This document shows positions 1 through 9,491 of a DNA stretch of 64,000 bases, piece by piece. The notes under the pieces are model-generated. The model was not told the DNA's origin. It saw only the letters and a program-made list of their open reading frames with translations, and searched no databases. Source of the stretch: CAYQQR01 sp964420035 (GTDB lineage: Bacteria; Bacteroidota; Bacteroidia; Bacteroidales; SM23-62); assembly GCA_964420035.1 (NCBI GenBank), contig CAYQQR010000005.1, forward strand, positions 1 through 64,000, given 5' to 3'. Both the position numbers and the translations under genes were made by a program. Every line of letters begins with the position of its first letter. Positions within the stretch are counted from its first letter, which is position 1.

Positions 1-112
1 ATGAGACGATGAGACAATGAGACGATGAGACAATGAGACGATGAGACAATGAGACAATGAGACGATGAGACAATGAGACGATGAGACAATGAGACGATGA
101 GACAATGAAACA
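1..112. repeat. Tandem repeat with 8-base unit ATGAGACR
   Basis: The first ~110 bases are built almost entirely from the 8-base unit ATGAGACG or ATGAGACA, with the two variants mixed. No reading frame of note runs through it, and it sits beyond the 3' end of the glycosylase gene. It is cut by the window edge, so its full length is unknown. It behaves like an intergenic microsatellite; a role is not evident. Confidence 0.85.
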
Positions 113-169
113 TAGCGGCAGTTCAGTAGGCAGCAGGCAGGTTTATTACCAGAAACCTTTGGCCGGTAA

Positions 170-703
170 CTAGCGACCAGTGGCAAGGAACCTCCATGGT
201 TTCGAGACCCAGGGTTCCCCGGCATAATCGATACCAACCCGGGGCAGGGTTTGGTATGAAAGAGGGGTGCCCGCTTCGATCCAGATACGTTTGGAGCGGG
301 CCAGGTCTTCGCCGTAAAAGCCTTTATCCAGATCCAGAATTTTACTTACCCGTCCCGGACCGTTAAAACCTTTGATTCCCCTTACCAGTAGTGCCTGGGG
401 ATCGTTTTCCTTTCCGGTTACGATATTCAGCATCCAATGCATTCCATAAACCAGGTACATGTATATAAAACCTCCTTCATGGAACATGATACCGGTACGC
501 GGGGTACGGCCCCGGGAGGCATGGCAGGCCAGGTCGTCACCGCCCCGGTAGGCCTCTACCTCGGTGATGATGAATTTTTGAAGTTCTTGACCTGCTATCT
601 TTCTAACGATCCTGCATCCCAGGATGTCGGGACAGACCTCCAACACGTCCCGGGTGAAAAAATCCTGTCCTATTCTCTCATTGTTTTTTTGAAGCGTGCC
701 CAT
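170..703 (-). CDS. 3-methyladenine DNA glycosylase (AAG/MPG family)
   Basis: This 177-residue protein matches the alkyladenine DNA glycosylase family, which removes 3-methyladenine and other damaged purines to start base excision repair in the cytoplasm. Seen in the sequence: the ITEVEAYRGGDDLACHASRG block near residues 46-65 (family pattern ETEAY...D.A.H...G.T.R), then RTPRTGIMF, the YMYLVYGMHWMLNIV core and the ALLVRG strand, ending with a WR-containing tail. The length is slightly short but all core blocks are present. The ATG at 703 lies 26 bases inside the end of the upstream O-antigen ligase-like gene, so the two are probably co-transcribed. Function is well supported. Confidence 0.9.
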   Translation of the reverse strand: MGTLQKNNERIGQDFFTRDVLEVCPDILGCRIVRKIAGQELQKFIITEVEAYRGGDDLACHASRGRTPRTGIMFHEGGFIYMYLVYGMHWMLNIVTGKENDPQALLVRGIKGFNGPGRVSKILDLDKGFYGEDLARSKRIWIEAGTPLSYQTLPRVGIDYAGEPWVSKPWRFLATGR

Positions 704-2264
704 TTATTCCCAAAAGAAACAGGGCATAAAAATAGGAAAAGAATGAGATTCCCGAATGGGTCTCCAGGGTATCTTCGTTGAGCATTGAAAGAAATCCGAT
801 AAGAAAGAACATCAGAAAAAGCCAGTTGCCCCATTTTTTTTCAAGAAAGATTGGAGTGATCAATGCAAATAAGATCCACAGAAATCCAAAGACCCCGAAG
901 GTGACAAAAAAAGTCAGGTATTGATTATGGGCCCTCCTGCGGAAATTCTTGCCCAAAGGAGAATCCATTTTCTCATAAGCCTTGTAGAAGGCCTGCTGCA
1001 CATCACCGGTCCCTACACCGCTCCAGAAATTCTCTTTAATGATTTGTATGGCGGTTCGGAAATACACCAATCTTTGGGATACGGAGTGCCCGCTGGGATT
1101 CCCTCCTTTGAAAAAGAGGTCCAGTTCCCAGATCACCTGGTAGATCCTGGGACCGATACCTATCTTATCTGTAAACCGGTGATTGGCCACACCCGATTCT
1201 ATGGCGGCAATGTCCTTTTCAGTGAGCGCGTGGACCCCGGATGAGTCTTTTCTCAAATCCAGGGAGGTGAGGTAGCGGATAAGGGTATATTTTATTTCAT
1301 GCCCCATTTTATCATAAGCCTCGTAAGGAATCCCGCTTCTTTGGTTCCAATGCTTCTGCAGTTCCGGCTCACAGATATAAATCCAGACGTAATTGCTGTT
1401 TTCCAGCTGTTTTTTTTCCGGATAATGCTTATAAGGATTTCCGGATGGGCTGTGGCTTTCCAATTGAGTTGGATCCAATTCTTTACCAGGGTAAAAATCC
1501 ATGATCTGTTTGGCCAGGTATCCAATTACGATAAGGGGCAGAGTTATACAGAGTATTATGAATGATTGCCGCAGCAGGCTTTTTTTCAGCCTGGTGATGC
1601 CAAGGAGGCCCAGCACAAAGCTTGTTACGAAGAAGATGACAATCCCCGTAAGCGCTTTCAGGAGAAACAGGAATATTATGAGCCATATGGCAAGGATAAG
1701 ATATACCAGCTGTTCTTTTCGCCCGCTTTGATAAGCATCGCTGAAGAGGAAATAGAAGAGTATGAATATGGAAATGTCCACCATCAGGGAAAACCGGATA
1801 TGGTGAACAAAGAGGGATATTTGTTCTATGTTGTTGTAGGGATAGTCGACCCAACCCAGTAGTATGATGGTGCTTATCAGGCTGGACACCGTTGTGCCCG
1901 CGATAAAAAACAAAAGAACGATCTTCAATTCTTTCCTGGTCAGTAATTCCGTAGTGCCAATGATCAGCGGCAGGATCAGCAGGGGCAGTTTAATGCGAAG
2001 GTCGTGCAGGGCATATTGAAGATCCGAAGTGCCCCAAAGACCCAGCAGGTGAACCAGGAAAATGCTGGAAATGAGCCAAAGGCTCTCGCGGTTACGGAAT
2101 ACCTCCCATTTCCCGTGGAATTTTCCTTCAATGATCCAGTTAGCAAGGAGCAGGATTTCGGCCAGACTGGTGGTGTAGATCGAAAGGGGCAGGCTGGCGC
2201 CCAGCCAGACCAATCCGAAGAGATACATATTCCTGTGGCTGAGGATCTGCTTAAGGGAATGCAT
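678..2264 (-). CDS. O-antigen ligase / polymerase-like membrane protein (Wzy_C type)
   Basis: A 528-residue polytopic inner-membrane protein with about ten hydrophobic segments and one large soluble loop (roughly residues 255-410). Near residues 390-470 it has the pattern of O-antigen ligases: a region with ENFWSGVGTGD followed by AHNQYL and a hydrophobic FGVFGFLW segment. Family members join or polymerise surface glycans on lipid carriers at the periplasmic face. The substrate cannot be read from the sequence. It is 59 bases downstream of a barrel-like outer-membrane protein gene and overlaps the glycosylase gene by 26 bases. It could also be a polymerase rather than a ligase. Confidence 0.75.
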   Translation of the reverse strand: MHSLKQILSHRNMYLFGLVWLGASLPLSIYTTSLAEILLLANWIIEGKFHGKWEVFRNRESLWLISSIFLVHLLGLWGTSDLQYALHDLRIKLPLLILPLIIGTTELLTRKELKIVLLFFIAGTTVSSLISTIILLGWVDYPYNNIEQISLFVHHIRFSLMVDISIFILFYFLFSDAYQSGRKEQLVYLILAIWLIIFLFLLKALTGIVIFFVTSFVLGLLGITRLKKSLLRQSFIILCITLPLIVIGYLAKQIMDFYPGKELDPTQLESHSPSGNPYKHYPEKKQLENSNYVWIYICEPELQKHWNQRSGIPYEAYDKMGHEIKYTLIRYLTSLDLRKDSSGVHALTEKDIAAIESGVANHRFTDKIGIGPRIYQVIWELDLFFKGGNPSGHSVSQRLVYFRTAIQIIKENFWSGVGTGDVQQAFYKAYEKMDSPLGKNFRRRAHNQYLTFFVTFGVFGFLWILFALITPIFLEKKWGNWLFLMFFLIGFLSMLNEDTLETHSGISFFSYFYALFLLGINGHASKKQ

Positions 2265-2323
2265 GGGAAATCAAATAGCTTGTATTCTTTTGACGCCTTT
2301 TGGTGTCTTAAGGTTGCCTGTTC

Positions 2324-3463
2324 TCATCGATCGAACTTTGTGATCTTAAACATATCATGATAGATCAAATAAATCCCGAAACCATAATCCATGGATGAAT
2401 CTACCGGGTCAAAATAACCATCCATCCTGAGGATGAGATTAAGCTGTTCCATCAGATCAATGTTATATTTCACTTTGCCTGTAAACAATTGTCTCTCTCT
2501 TTCAAAATAGCCTGGGTCGTAAAAAGAATAGGAGCCGAAAAGGGGCTCTCCCCTCAGGGGAATAAAGGACCGGGCATACCAATACCCCAGGTCAATGCCA
2601 AGATTTTGCCAGAACAAAAATGCCTGGCCGTAGATCCCGTAACCCTCATTGGCTGGTAATTCCTTTTCAGGGGAAAGATCAGCATAATGGAACAGGGATC
2701 CCCTGATGCCCGCGTGCTTCATCTTGCCTTCTTCCCCGAAAAATTGTATCATCTCCAATCCGGTTGCATGGTTTAAAAGTGTCTGTATAGGATCGTCGGT
2801 GATATTTATTTGTCCACCCCGGTGGGTGATTAGGGTATGAAACAGGAGTTTGAACTTTGGACCTGCGGTCTCGTCCAAAACGGACCAGTAACCTGAGTTC
2901 CCGAAAGTGAACCGTTCCTGCTCCCGGTCGCCCCACAGGATAAAATTCTCCCAGTTGATCCAGGTGTCGTTATGGATCCCCCATCCATCCAGGATCAGCT
3001 GGATGCCTGTTTCGGAATGATCGTAGAAAACCCTGTCGAAACAAAACATGGGTTCCGGGAGGTTATGATAGATATTTCCGTACAATTCGCCCATCACCAG
3101 GTGCATATGGGGAAATGCCACTTCCATGGAAACCACGGGTCTTACCTTGTCAGGAGAAGGCTCACCGGAATAGAGCAGGTAGTTCAGGCCCAGCCTGATC
3201 CTGGCTCTTTCCCCCGGCTGGTAATAAAAGCTGGGTTCTACCAGGGAGCCGGTAAGGGTATAGCCCCGGTTGAGCGGTGTGAAATACTCGTTATTCTGAA
3301 AAAAATTAAGGTTTTTGATCTCCAGTCCCCATTCTCCTTGTTTTTCAGGTTCTGCAAACCGGTAAGTCCGGTAGGCTTGGTTCCGTTCAGGATGAAAGGA
3401 CTGGCTTTTGACCGCGGCAGAACACAACAACAAAATCAGGATTGCACATGAAAATATTCGCAT
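2324..3463 (-). CDS. Secreted, probably outer-membrane beta-barrel protein of unknown function
   Basis: The open frame extends to a TTG at 3478, but the ATG at 3463 begins a clean signal peptide (MRIFSCAILILLLCSAAVKSQ), so I use that start. The mature part has no internal hydrophobic helix. It is rich in alternating aromatic/polar strands such as GYTLTGSLVEPSFYYQ and in paired Tyr/Trp/Gly, and ends in a strand-like tail, all typical of Bacteroidota outer-membrane barrels. No specific family is recognised. It is divergent from the DUF2723 gene and upstream of the O-antigen ligase-like gene, so a part in surface glycan handling is possible but only by context. Confidence 0.6.
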   Translation of the reverse strand: MRIFSCAILILLLCSAAVKSQSFHPERNQAYRTYRFAEPEKQGEWGLEIKNLNFFQNNEYFTPLNRGYTLTGSLVEPSFYYQPGERARIRLGLNYLLYSGEPSPDKVRPVVSMEVAFPHMHLVMGELYGNIYHNLPEPMFCFDRVFYDHSETGIQLILDGWGIHNDTWINWENFILWGDREQERFTFGNSGYWSVLDETAGPKFKLLFHTLITHRGGQINITDDPIQTLLNHATGLEMIQFFGEEGKMKHAGIRGSLFHYADLSPEKELPANEGYGIYGQAFLFWQNLGIDLGYWYARSFIPLRGEPLFGSYSFYDPGYFERERQLFTGKVKYNIDLMEQLNLILRMDGYFDPVDSSMDYGFGIYLIYHDMFKITKFDR

Positions 3464-3572
3464 CCAATGCTTTTTCAAAGAATAAGAACAGCAAGTTAAT
3501 TAAATTCTTCATAAAATTTTTTTGAAAAATTGCGTTCTTTGAGAAGCATATCCTGAAAAGACAAGAATCTTC

Positions 3573-6500
3573 ATGAAACAATTCCCGCTACTGAACAGGA
3601 TCACGGGCTGGATCACCTTCCTGATCGCCACCACGGTATATTTACTCACGGTTGAACCTACAACCAGCTTCTGGGATTGCGGCGAATTCATATCGGCGGC
3701 CTACAAGCTGGAGGTGGGTCACCCCCCGGGAGCGCCTTTTTTCATGTTACTGGGCAATTTCTTTTCGAAGTTTGCCTCCTCACCGGAGCAGGTGGCCCTG
3801 ATGATCAACCGCATGTCTGCCCTTGCCAGCGGATTCACGATCATGTTCCTTTTCTGGACGATCACCCACCTGGCCCGCCGGATCGTCAAGGAAGAAGATG
3901 AGGAACTCAAAACAGGCAAGATATTGGGAATACTTGGTGCCGGACTGGTGGGTGCCCTGGCCTATACTTTTTCGGATACCTTCTGGTTCTCGGCCGTGGA
4001 AGGAGAGGTATACGCCACCTCTTCCCTTTTTACTGCCATCGTTTTCTGGGCCATTCTGAAGTGGGAAAACATTGCCGATAAACCCCACGCGAACCGTTGG
4101 CTGGTGCTGATCGCCTATTTGATGGGAATCTCCATCGGGGTGCACCTGCTGAACCTGCTGGCCATACCGGCCATTGTCATGGTTTACTATTACAGGAAAT
4201 ACGAAGGAAGCCGAAGAGGCGTGATCACCGCTTTGCTGGTTTCTGTTCTTATTCTTGGATTGATCCAGTTTGTGATCATTCCCGGGATTGTCACCATTGG
4301 CACCTGGTTCGAACTGTTCTTTGTCAACGGCATCGGATTCCCCTTTGATTCCGGTCTGCTTATCTATATAGTATTGCTTTTCGGTTTTCTGGCCTGGTGG
4401 ATATGGTACACCCATCAAAGGGGCAGGGTCCTGTGGAATACGGTTGCCCTGTGCCTGACGATGATCGTGGTAGGTTACAGCAGTTACGCGGTGATCTACA
4501 TTCGCTCCAGTGCCAATCCGCCCATGGATCAGAGCAATCCGGAAAATGTGTTTAGCCTGCTTTCTTACCTGAATCGAGAACAATATGGTTCCAACCCACT
4601 GGTGTACGGGGAATATTACAATGCCCCGATTCTTGACACAAAGAGTGGGAAGAAAAGATATGTAAAGGAAGAGGGCAAATACAAGCATACTTCCCGGCGA
4701 CCGGAATATGTTTACGACGAGCGCTTTAAAACCATTTTCCCCAGAATGTGGAGCCCGGAATCCCGGCACGAGGCAGAATATGAGTACTGGGGCAAGATAA
4801 AAGGCACACCCGTCCGGGTAGAAAGGAACCGGGGAGAGACAAGCACCATTCGAAAGCCCACGTTCGGGGAAAATCTGCGGTTTTTCTTCCGGTATCAGGT
4901 GGGACACATGTACATGCGTTATTTCATGTGGAACTTTGCCGGGAGGCAAAACGACCTGCAGGGACATGGAGAACTGTGGAAGGGCAATTGGCTGAGCGGG
5001 ATCGGATTTATTGATAATCCCAGACTGGGGGATCCCGGTGACTGGCCCGAATTCATGAAAGAGAACAAGGCCCTCAACCGGTATTACATGCTGCCCTTTT
5101 TATTGGGATTGCTCGGTTTGTTCTTTCACTACCGGAAGAAGCGCGGTGATTTTTGGGTGGTCCTACTGCTTTTCCTGTTCACCGGACTGGCCATTGTTAT
5201 CTATCTGAATCAATATCCTTTACAGCCCCGCGAGCGGGATTATGCCTATGCAGGTTCCTTTTATACCTTTGCCATCTGGATCGGCCTGGGTGTTCTGGCC
5301 CTGACTGCATTGTTAAAGAAGCTGATGCCTTATTCATTAAGTGCGATTATGGCTACCCTGGTTACCCTGATATTTGTACCGGTCATCATGGCCCGGGAAA
5401 ACTGGGACGATCATGATCGCAGCGGGCGTTACACTGCACGGGATTTTGCCAAAAACTACCTGAATTCCTGTCAGCCTCAATCCATTTTGTTCACCAACGG
5501 GGATAATGACACTTTCCCCCTCTGGTATGTGCAGGAAGTCGAGGGCATCAGAACCGACATCAAGGTGGTTAATATGAGTTACCTGACTGCCGACTGGTAC
5601 ATCGAGCAGATGGCTTCCAGATCTTATGAGGCAGAGCCTGTTCCTTTTGGCGTTGAACCTGAAATATACCGGCAGGGAACACGGGATATCGCTTATCTGA
5701 TCGACCGGTTCAACCGGCCCATCAAGCTGGATGAGGCCATGGAGTTCCTCAGCAGTGAAAATCCTGCCACCAAGCGCCTGCCCAATATACGGGAGCGGGT
5801 GGAATACATTCCTGCAAAATCCTTTTTCATACCCGTTGATTCATCCGATATACTTGAGAGGGGCGTGGTCCGGAAGGTTTATGCCGATCAGATCGTCGAC
5901 CGGATCGAGTGGACCATCAATAAGGAATACATCGTTAAGAACGAGATCATGGTACTTTATTTACTGGCCAACAACGGTTGGGAGCGGCCTGTATATTACG
6001 CGGTAACGGTTTCAAGCGATAATTACCTGAATTTGCAGAATTATTTCCAGATCCACGGACTGGCTTACCGGATTGTTCCCATCAACACCCCGGTGACCCA
6101 GGGACAGATCGGGCACATTGACACCGGGATCATGTATGATAACATGATCAACAAATATCAATGGGGCAATGTGCAGGATACTGATGTTTACCTGGATGAG
6201 AACAACCTGCGCATGCTTTCCAATTTCCGGAACAATTTTGCCCGCCTGGCCAATGCCCTGATCGATGAAGGGAAGATAGATTCCGCCAGGGTGGTGCTGG
6301 ACCGTTGCATGGAGATCATGCCTCATGAGCGGGTACCTTACAACTTTTTCATCCTGGATATCATTGAAGGCTATCACCAGATCGGCGAACATGACAGGGG
6401 CGGGGAGATGACAGGGGCATTTTACAAGTTGAACAATGAGGAGCTGGACTACTTCACAAGCCTCATGAACAGCGGTCAGCGCGATGCCGATTATGAAGTC

Positions 6501-6632
6501 CGCCTGAGGATGCATATCTTGCAGGAGATGTTGCGGCTCACCGAGACCTACGGTCCGCAAGAGCTGTACCAGGAAATGGAGCAGGATTTTCAGCAAAAAA
6601 TGATGATCTTCTCCTCCGGAAGAATGCAATGA
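3573..6632 (+). CDS. DUF2723 family membrane protein (TMEM260-like)
   Basis: A 1019-residue protein with the hallmark start of the DUF2723 family: a membrane helix, then TVEPTTSFWDCGEFI and KLEVGHPPGAPFFMLLG near residues 28-60. The WDCGE acidic site and HPPGAP block are conserved. About 11-12 membrane segments lie between residues 10 and 610, followed by a soluble part from ~620 with NGDNDTFPLWYVQEVEG (family block) and a helical, TPR-like end from ~880. The eukaryotic member TMEM260 is a protein O-mannosyltransferase; bacterial members are probably GT-C-like enzymes but their substrate is unknown. The stop overlaps the deacetylase start (ATGA), indicating translational coupling. Confidence 0.88.
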   Translation: MKQFPLLNRITGWITFLIATTVYLLTVEPTTSFWDCGEFISAAYKLEVGHPPGAPFFMLLGNFFSKFASSPEQVALMINRMSALASGFTIMFLFWTITHLARRIVKEEDEELKTGKILGILGAGLVGALAYTFSDTFWFSAVEGEVYATSSLFTAIVFWAILKWENIADKPHANRWLVLIAYLMGISIGVHLLNLLAIPAIVMVYYYRKYEGSRRGVITALLVSVLILGLIQFVIIPGIVTIGTWFELFFVNGIGFPFDSGLLIYIVLLFGFLAWWIWYTHQRGRVLWNTVALCLTMIVVGYSSYAVIYIRSSANPPMDQSNPENVFSLLSYLNREQYGSNPLVYGEYYNAPILDTKSGKKRYVKEEGKYKHTSRRPEYVYDERFKTIFPRMWSPESRHEAEYEYWGKIKGTPVRVERNRGETSTIRKPTFGENLRFFFRYQVGHMYMRYFMWNFAGRQNDLQGHGELWKGNWLSGIGFIDNPRLGDPGDWPEFMKENKALNRYYMLPFLLGLLGLFFHYRKKRGDFWVVLLLFLFTGLAIVIYLNQYPLQPRERDYAYAGSFYTFAIWIGLGVLALTALLKKLMPYSLSAIMATLVTLIFVPVIMARENWDDHDRSGRYTARDFAKNYLNSCQPQSILFTNGDNDTFPLWYVQEVEGIRTDIKVVNMSYLTADWYIEQMASRSYEAEPVPFGVEPEIYRQGTRDIAYLIDRFNRPIKLDEAMEFLSSENPATKRLPNIRERVEYIPAKSFFIPVDSSDILERGVVRKVYADQIVDRIEWTINKEYIVKNEIMVLYLLANNGWERPVYYAVTVSSDNYLNLQNYFQIHGLAYRIVPINTPVTQGQIGHIDTGIMYDNMINKYQWGNVQDTDVYLDENNLRMLSNFRNNFARLANALIDEGKIDSARVVLDRCMEIMPHERVPYNFFILDIIEGYHQIGEHDRGGEMTGAFYKLNNEELDYFTSLMNSGQRDADYEVRLRMHILQEMLRLTETYGPQELYQEMEQDFQQKMMIFSSGRMQ

Positions 6633-7255
6633 GACCTTTAGCCATCGTAAGATTACCCGGCTTTTTGCGGGACATCTTCCCGAGTTACCAGTTCCGCATT
6701 CCCCAGGACGGGGATCAGAAGAAGATCTACCTCACTTTTGACGACGGGCCCACACCAGGTGTAACGCCATGGGTACTGGATGAATTGAAGAATTACAATG
6801 CCAAAGCCACCTTTTTCCTCATCGGCCGCAACGTGGAACGCAATCCCGGGATCTTCCGGCGCATCCGCGATGAGGGGCACTCGGTGGGGCACCACACTTA
6901 CAGTCATTTGAACGGCGTTTTCACGGGGAACAGGAGCTATGTCAAGGATGTTCTGATGGCCTCCCGGGTGGTCGATTCCCGGCTGTTCCGCCCCCCATAC
7001 GGGCGGATGAACTTCATCCAGCGCCGCCGGCTGGCCCGTTACTACCGGATCATCATGTGGGATGTGATGAGTTATGATTTCAACACGGAGGTCAGTCCCC
7101 AGGAATGTTACCACAATGTAGCCGACAACCTGCAGCCCGGAAATATCGTGGTCTTCCACGACAGTGAAAAAGCCCGTCAGAATATGCAGTATTCGCTATC
7201 CCGGGTGCTCGAGGAGTTTGGCGGGAAATATGAATTTGCCTCAATCCCTATGTAG
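6629..7255 (+). CDS. Polysaccharide deacetylase (NodB homology domain)
   Basis: A 208-residue single-domain carbohydrate esterase 4 protein. Motif 1 (TFDDGP) is near residues 35-40, followed by motif 2 HTYSHLNG (His-x3-His type metal ligands), motif 3 RPPYGR and a DVMSYDF block in the motif 4 region, and a C-terminal IVVFHDS (motif 5). The metal-binding Asp-His-His set is intact. There is no signal peptide, so it probably acts in the cytoplasm or at the membrane. The 4-base ATGA overlap with the DUF2723 gene makes a two-gene unit, perhaps modifying the same glycan. The exact substrate cannot be inferred. Confidence 0.88.
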   Translation: MRPLAIVRLPGFLRDIFPSYQFRIPQDGDQKKIYLTFDDGPTPGVTPWVLDELKNYNAKATFFLIGRNVERNPGIFRRIRDEGHSVGHHTYSHLNGVFTGNRSYVKDVLMASRVVDSRLFRPPYGRMNFIQRRRLARYYRIIMWDVMSYDFNTEVSPQECYHNVADNLQPGNIVVFHDSEKARQNMQYSLSRVLEEFGGKYEFASIPM

Positions 7256-7329
7256 GTTCCTGAGTTCCTGAGTTTTTTACATTCTGAATCCTGAATCCCT
7301 GCCTGCCGGCAGGCAGGCTGAATCCTGAA
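7256..7329. repeat. Intergenic repeat block with CCTGCCTGCCGGCAGGCAGG palindrome
   Basis: Between two convergent genes. It holds direct copies of CTGAATCCTGAAT flanking a perfect 20-base palindrome at 7298-7317. The same palindrome occurs at 18110-18129, again beside an ATTCAGGATTCAGGAT motif (the reverse complement), so this is a dispersed intergenic repeat rather than a gene-specific terminator. As RNA it would still form a strong hairpin between the two convergent stops. Confidence 0.8.
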
Positions 7330-9480
7330 TTATTGTACGACCAGCCTCGTCGTAACCGCCTCCCCGTTCAGTTTCAGGAGATAGATACCTTTACCGTAAC
7401 TGCCCAGGTCCAGGATTTTCTTGAAAGCACCCATATGGGCCGGGAACTCGTTGAGGTAGACCCGGGTGCCGGACATGCTGAAGACCTCGATCAGCAGTTC
7501 TTCGTCCAGTTGCGAGAATTCCATGGTGAAGCTGCCGCTGGAGGGATTGGGGTAGATCTTCAGCTGGTGTGCATTCAGGTTGAGGACATAATTAGGCGGT
7601 TCGGTAATGGTGATGGAGTCGGTTTCCACCGGTCCGCATTCATTGACATCATCCACTTTCACCAGGTATTTCCCTGCCGTGAGCCCGGTAAAGTTCCCCG
7701 TACCCTGCGGTGATCCGTCGTTCATGACATAGGAATAGGGTACAGTTCCGCCGCTTACCGTTACCGAAATGGATCCGTCATTTCCACCGTAGGTTGTAAC
7801 ATTCACGGAGTCGATCCCGGTGATGGTGAGAGGATCGGGTTCGGTGATGGTTACCGGGTTGCCGCTATAGGGTTCGGTACAGTTTTCTTTATCAATTACC
7901 ACAAGATTATATTCCCCCGCGGGCAGGTTGAGGAAGTTGCCGCTGTTGGGTTGGTAGGTGTCACCGTTATCAATGGAATAGGAATAGGGCGAACCAAATC
8001 CCCCCGAAGCCAAAACGGAGATGATGCCGGTCGAATCTCCGTTGCATTCGATGTCGGTAATATCGACATTGTCGTAGCCAATCGGCAGGCAGCCGATAAC
8101 GCCAACGACAATATAATATTTACCTGTGGTTGAGGTATAAATACTATCTCCTAAAACCAATAAATCGGAATTGGATCTTATTACTGTAAAAAGCTGATCT
8201 TCATCATTAAATATAGCACGGGCTTCTTCTGAACTGTTATTTCTTCCTGAATAGCTGTTGGCGCTTCTATAATTGCCATCAAGATCGAGACTTCCATAAA
8301 ACATATCCTGATCAAGAGTGCCATTTGTGGATAATTCAATTCCTCCCCATTGAAGAACATCAGAGAAGAGCCCTCCGACATGGATTTTGTTATCAAAGAA
8401 GTTTAAATCATATATCTTATCAGTACTAACAGATCCATTTGTTTTTGCCCAATCAAAAGTTCCATCAGGAAAATATTTTGCAATGAATATATCATAATCA
8501 CCATTATTCTGGTTGATTGTAACCGATTCTGTATCAGTTGAGTCAAATGCAATTGAGGGGCTATTATAATAACCCCCTATATAGATATTATTATTAGGGT
8601 CTTTGGCAGTACTAAATGTATATTCGTAATTATCTCCTTGAATTTTTCTCAGCCATTGTACCTTGCCGGAAAAATCAGTTTTAAAAAGATGAATATCATA
8701 AGATTCATTTACAGATACAATAGTATCATCTTCAAAAACAACACTATCGGCAAAGTTCCCGGACATGACATATCCATCATCTAATACCGAGATATTATAT
8801 ATAGAACTCCAAATTGGACTGCTAATGCCTTTGATTTGCTTCGACCACATGTGTTCGCCATCAGAAGTAAAGGAAGAGTAGAAGAAATCATCATATCCAT
8901 CATTGGAATACAGGGTTGTGTCGGCCGCAATTTCAATACTATCGGTAAAAAATCCTGCGAGAATTATGTCTCCACTGGAATTTACTTTTAAAGCATCGGG
9001 TCTTTGATTTTTTGCACCTTTTCCAATATTTTCGCACCAAATCACATCACCTTGATTATTCATTTTGGCTAGAAAAATGTCAAAAAAACCAGTACTCTCT
9101 ATCGAATCGTTCTCTGAATAATATAAATCACTTCTGAATCCCCCGGTGACATAAATATTTCCATCACTACTAGCACAAATACCTCCACCAACATATTCAA
9201 GTGAGTTGCCACCAAATTGTTGTATCCAGTCCAATTCGCCAGTTTGCAAAAATCTTGATACAAAGTAGTCTCGACTTCCTCTGGAAGTTAGTTGGTTTCC
9301 TTGTACACTAATTGTTCCGAGAAAAAACCCATATACAATGACATTTCCTTCGCTATCGATAACAGATTGTATTTCAGTAAGGTTATCAGAGCCGTCTATT
9401 CTATTTGAAGAGATCCATGACTGGGCATTAAGTTCAAATGAATAGATAATAAAGGCAATTAATACAATAACGCGTATCAT
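7330..9480 (-). CDS. Secreted SBBP/SprB-repeat protein with type IX sorting domain
   Basis: A 716-residue protein with a signal peptide (residues 1-19, ending LNAQ). Residues ~20-460 hold repeated beta-propeller-like units of the SBBP kind, with repeats of the form G.IYVTGGF / DIFLAKMNNQGD. Next come two SprB-type Ig-like repeats (~470-635, with ISVLASGGFGSPYSYSIDNG and ISVTVSGGTVPYSYVMNDG). A type IX sorting domain (KIYPNPSSGSF ... GIYLLKLN ... RLVVQ) closes the protein. It should be exported and anchored or released at the surface. Its start lies only 11 bases after the lasso precursor stop, so it may share that transcript. The N-terminal ~450 codons are clearly more AT-rich than the C-terminal ~260, with the change near 8110, suggesting a mosaic gene. 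Confidence 0.85.
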   Translation of the reverse strand: MIRVIVLIAFIIYSFELNAQSWISSNRIDGSDNLTEIQSVIDSEGNVIVYGFFLGTISVQGNQLTSRGSRDYFVSRFLQTGELDWIQQFGGNSLEYVGGGICASSDGNIYVTGGFRSDLYYSENDSIESTGFFDIFLAKMNNQGDVIWCENIGKGAKNQRPDALKVNSSGDIILAGFFTDSIEIAADTTLYSNDGYDDFFYSSFTSDGEHMWSKQIKGISSPIWSSIYNISVLDDGYVMSGNFADSVVFEDDTIVSVNESYDIHLFKTDFSGKVQWLRKIQGDNYEYTFSTAKDPNNNIYIGGYYNSPSIAFDSTDTESVTINQNNGDYDIFIAKYFPDGTFDWAKTNGSVSTDKIYDLNFFDNKIHVGGLFSDVLQWGGIELSTNGTLDQDMFYGSLDLDGNYRSANSYSGRNNSSEEARAIFNDEDQLFTVIRSNSDLLVLGDSIYTSTTGKYYIVVGVIGCLPIGYDNVDITDIECNGDSTGIISVLASGGFGSPYSYSIDNGDTYQPNSGNFLNLPAGEYNLVVIDKENCTEPYSGNPVTITEPDPLTITGIDSVNVTTYGGNDGSISVTVSGGTVPYSYVMNDGSPQGTGNFTGLTAGKYLVKVDDVNECGPVETDSITITEPPNYVLNLNAHQLKIYPNPSSGSFTMEFSQLDEELLIEVFSMSGTRVYLNEFPAHMGAFKKILDLGSYGKGIYLLKLNGEAVTTRLVVQ

Positions 9481-9491
9481 AATATGGATGT

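Noticed and set aside
1..112. Repeat array considered as a CRISPR
   Set aside because: Units of 8 bases abut with no spacers and no cas genes are present.
3780..4967. A long 395-residue frame on the minus strand inside the DUF2723 gene
   Set aside because: It lies wholly antisense to a well-supported family gene, and its translation has no family motif or signal sequence.
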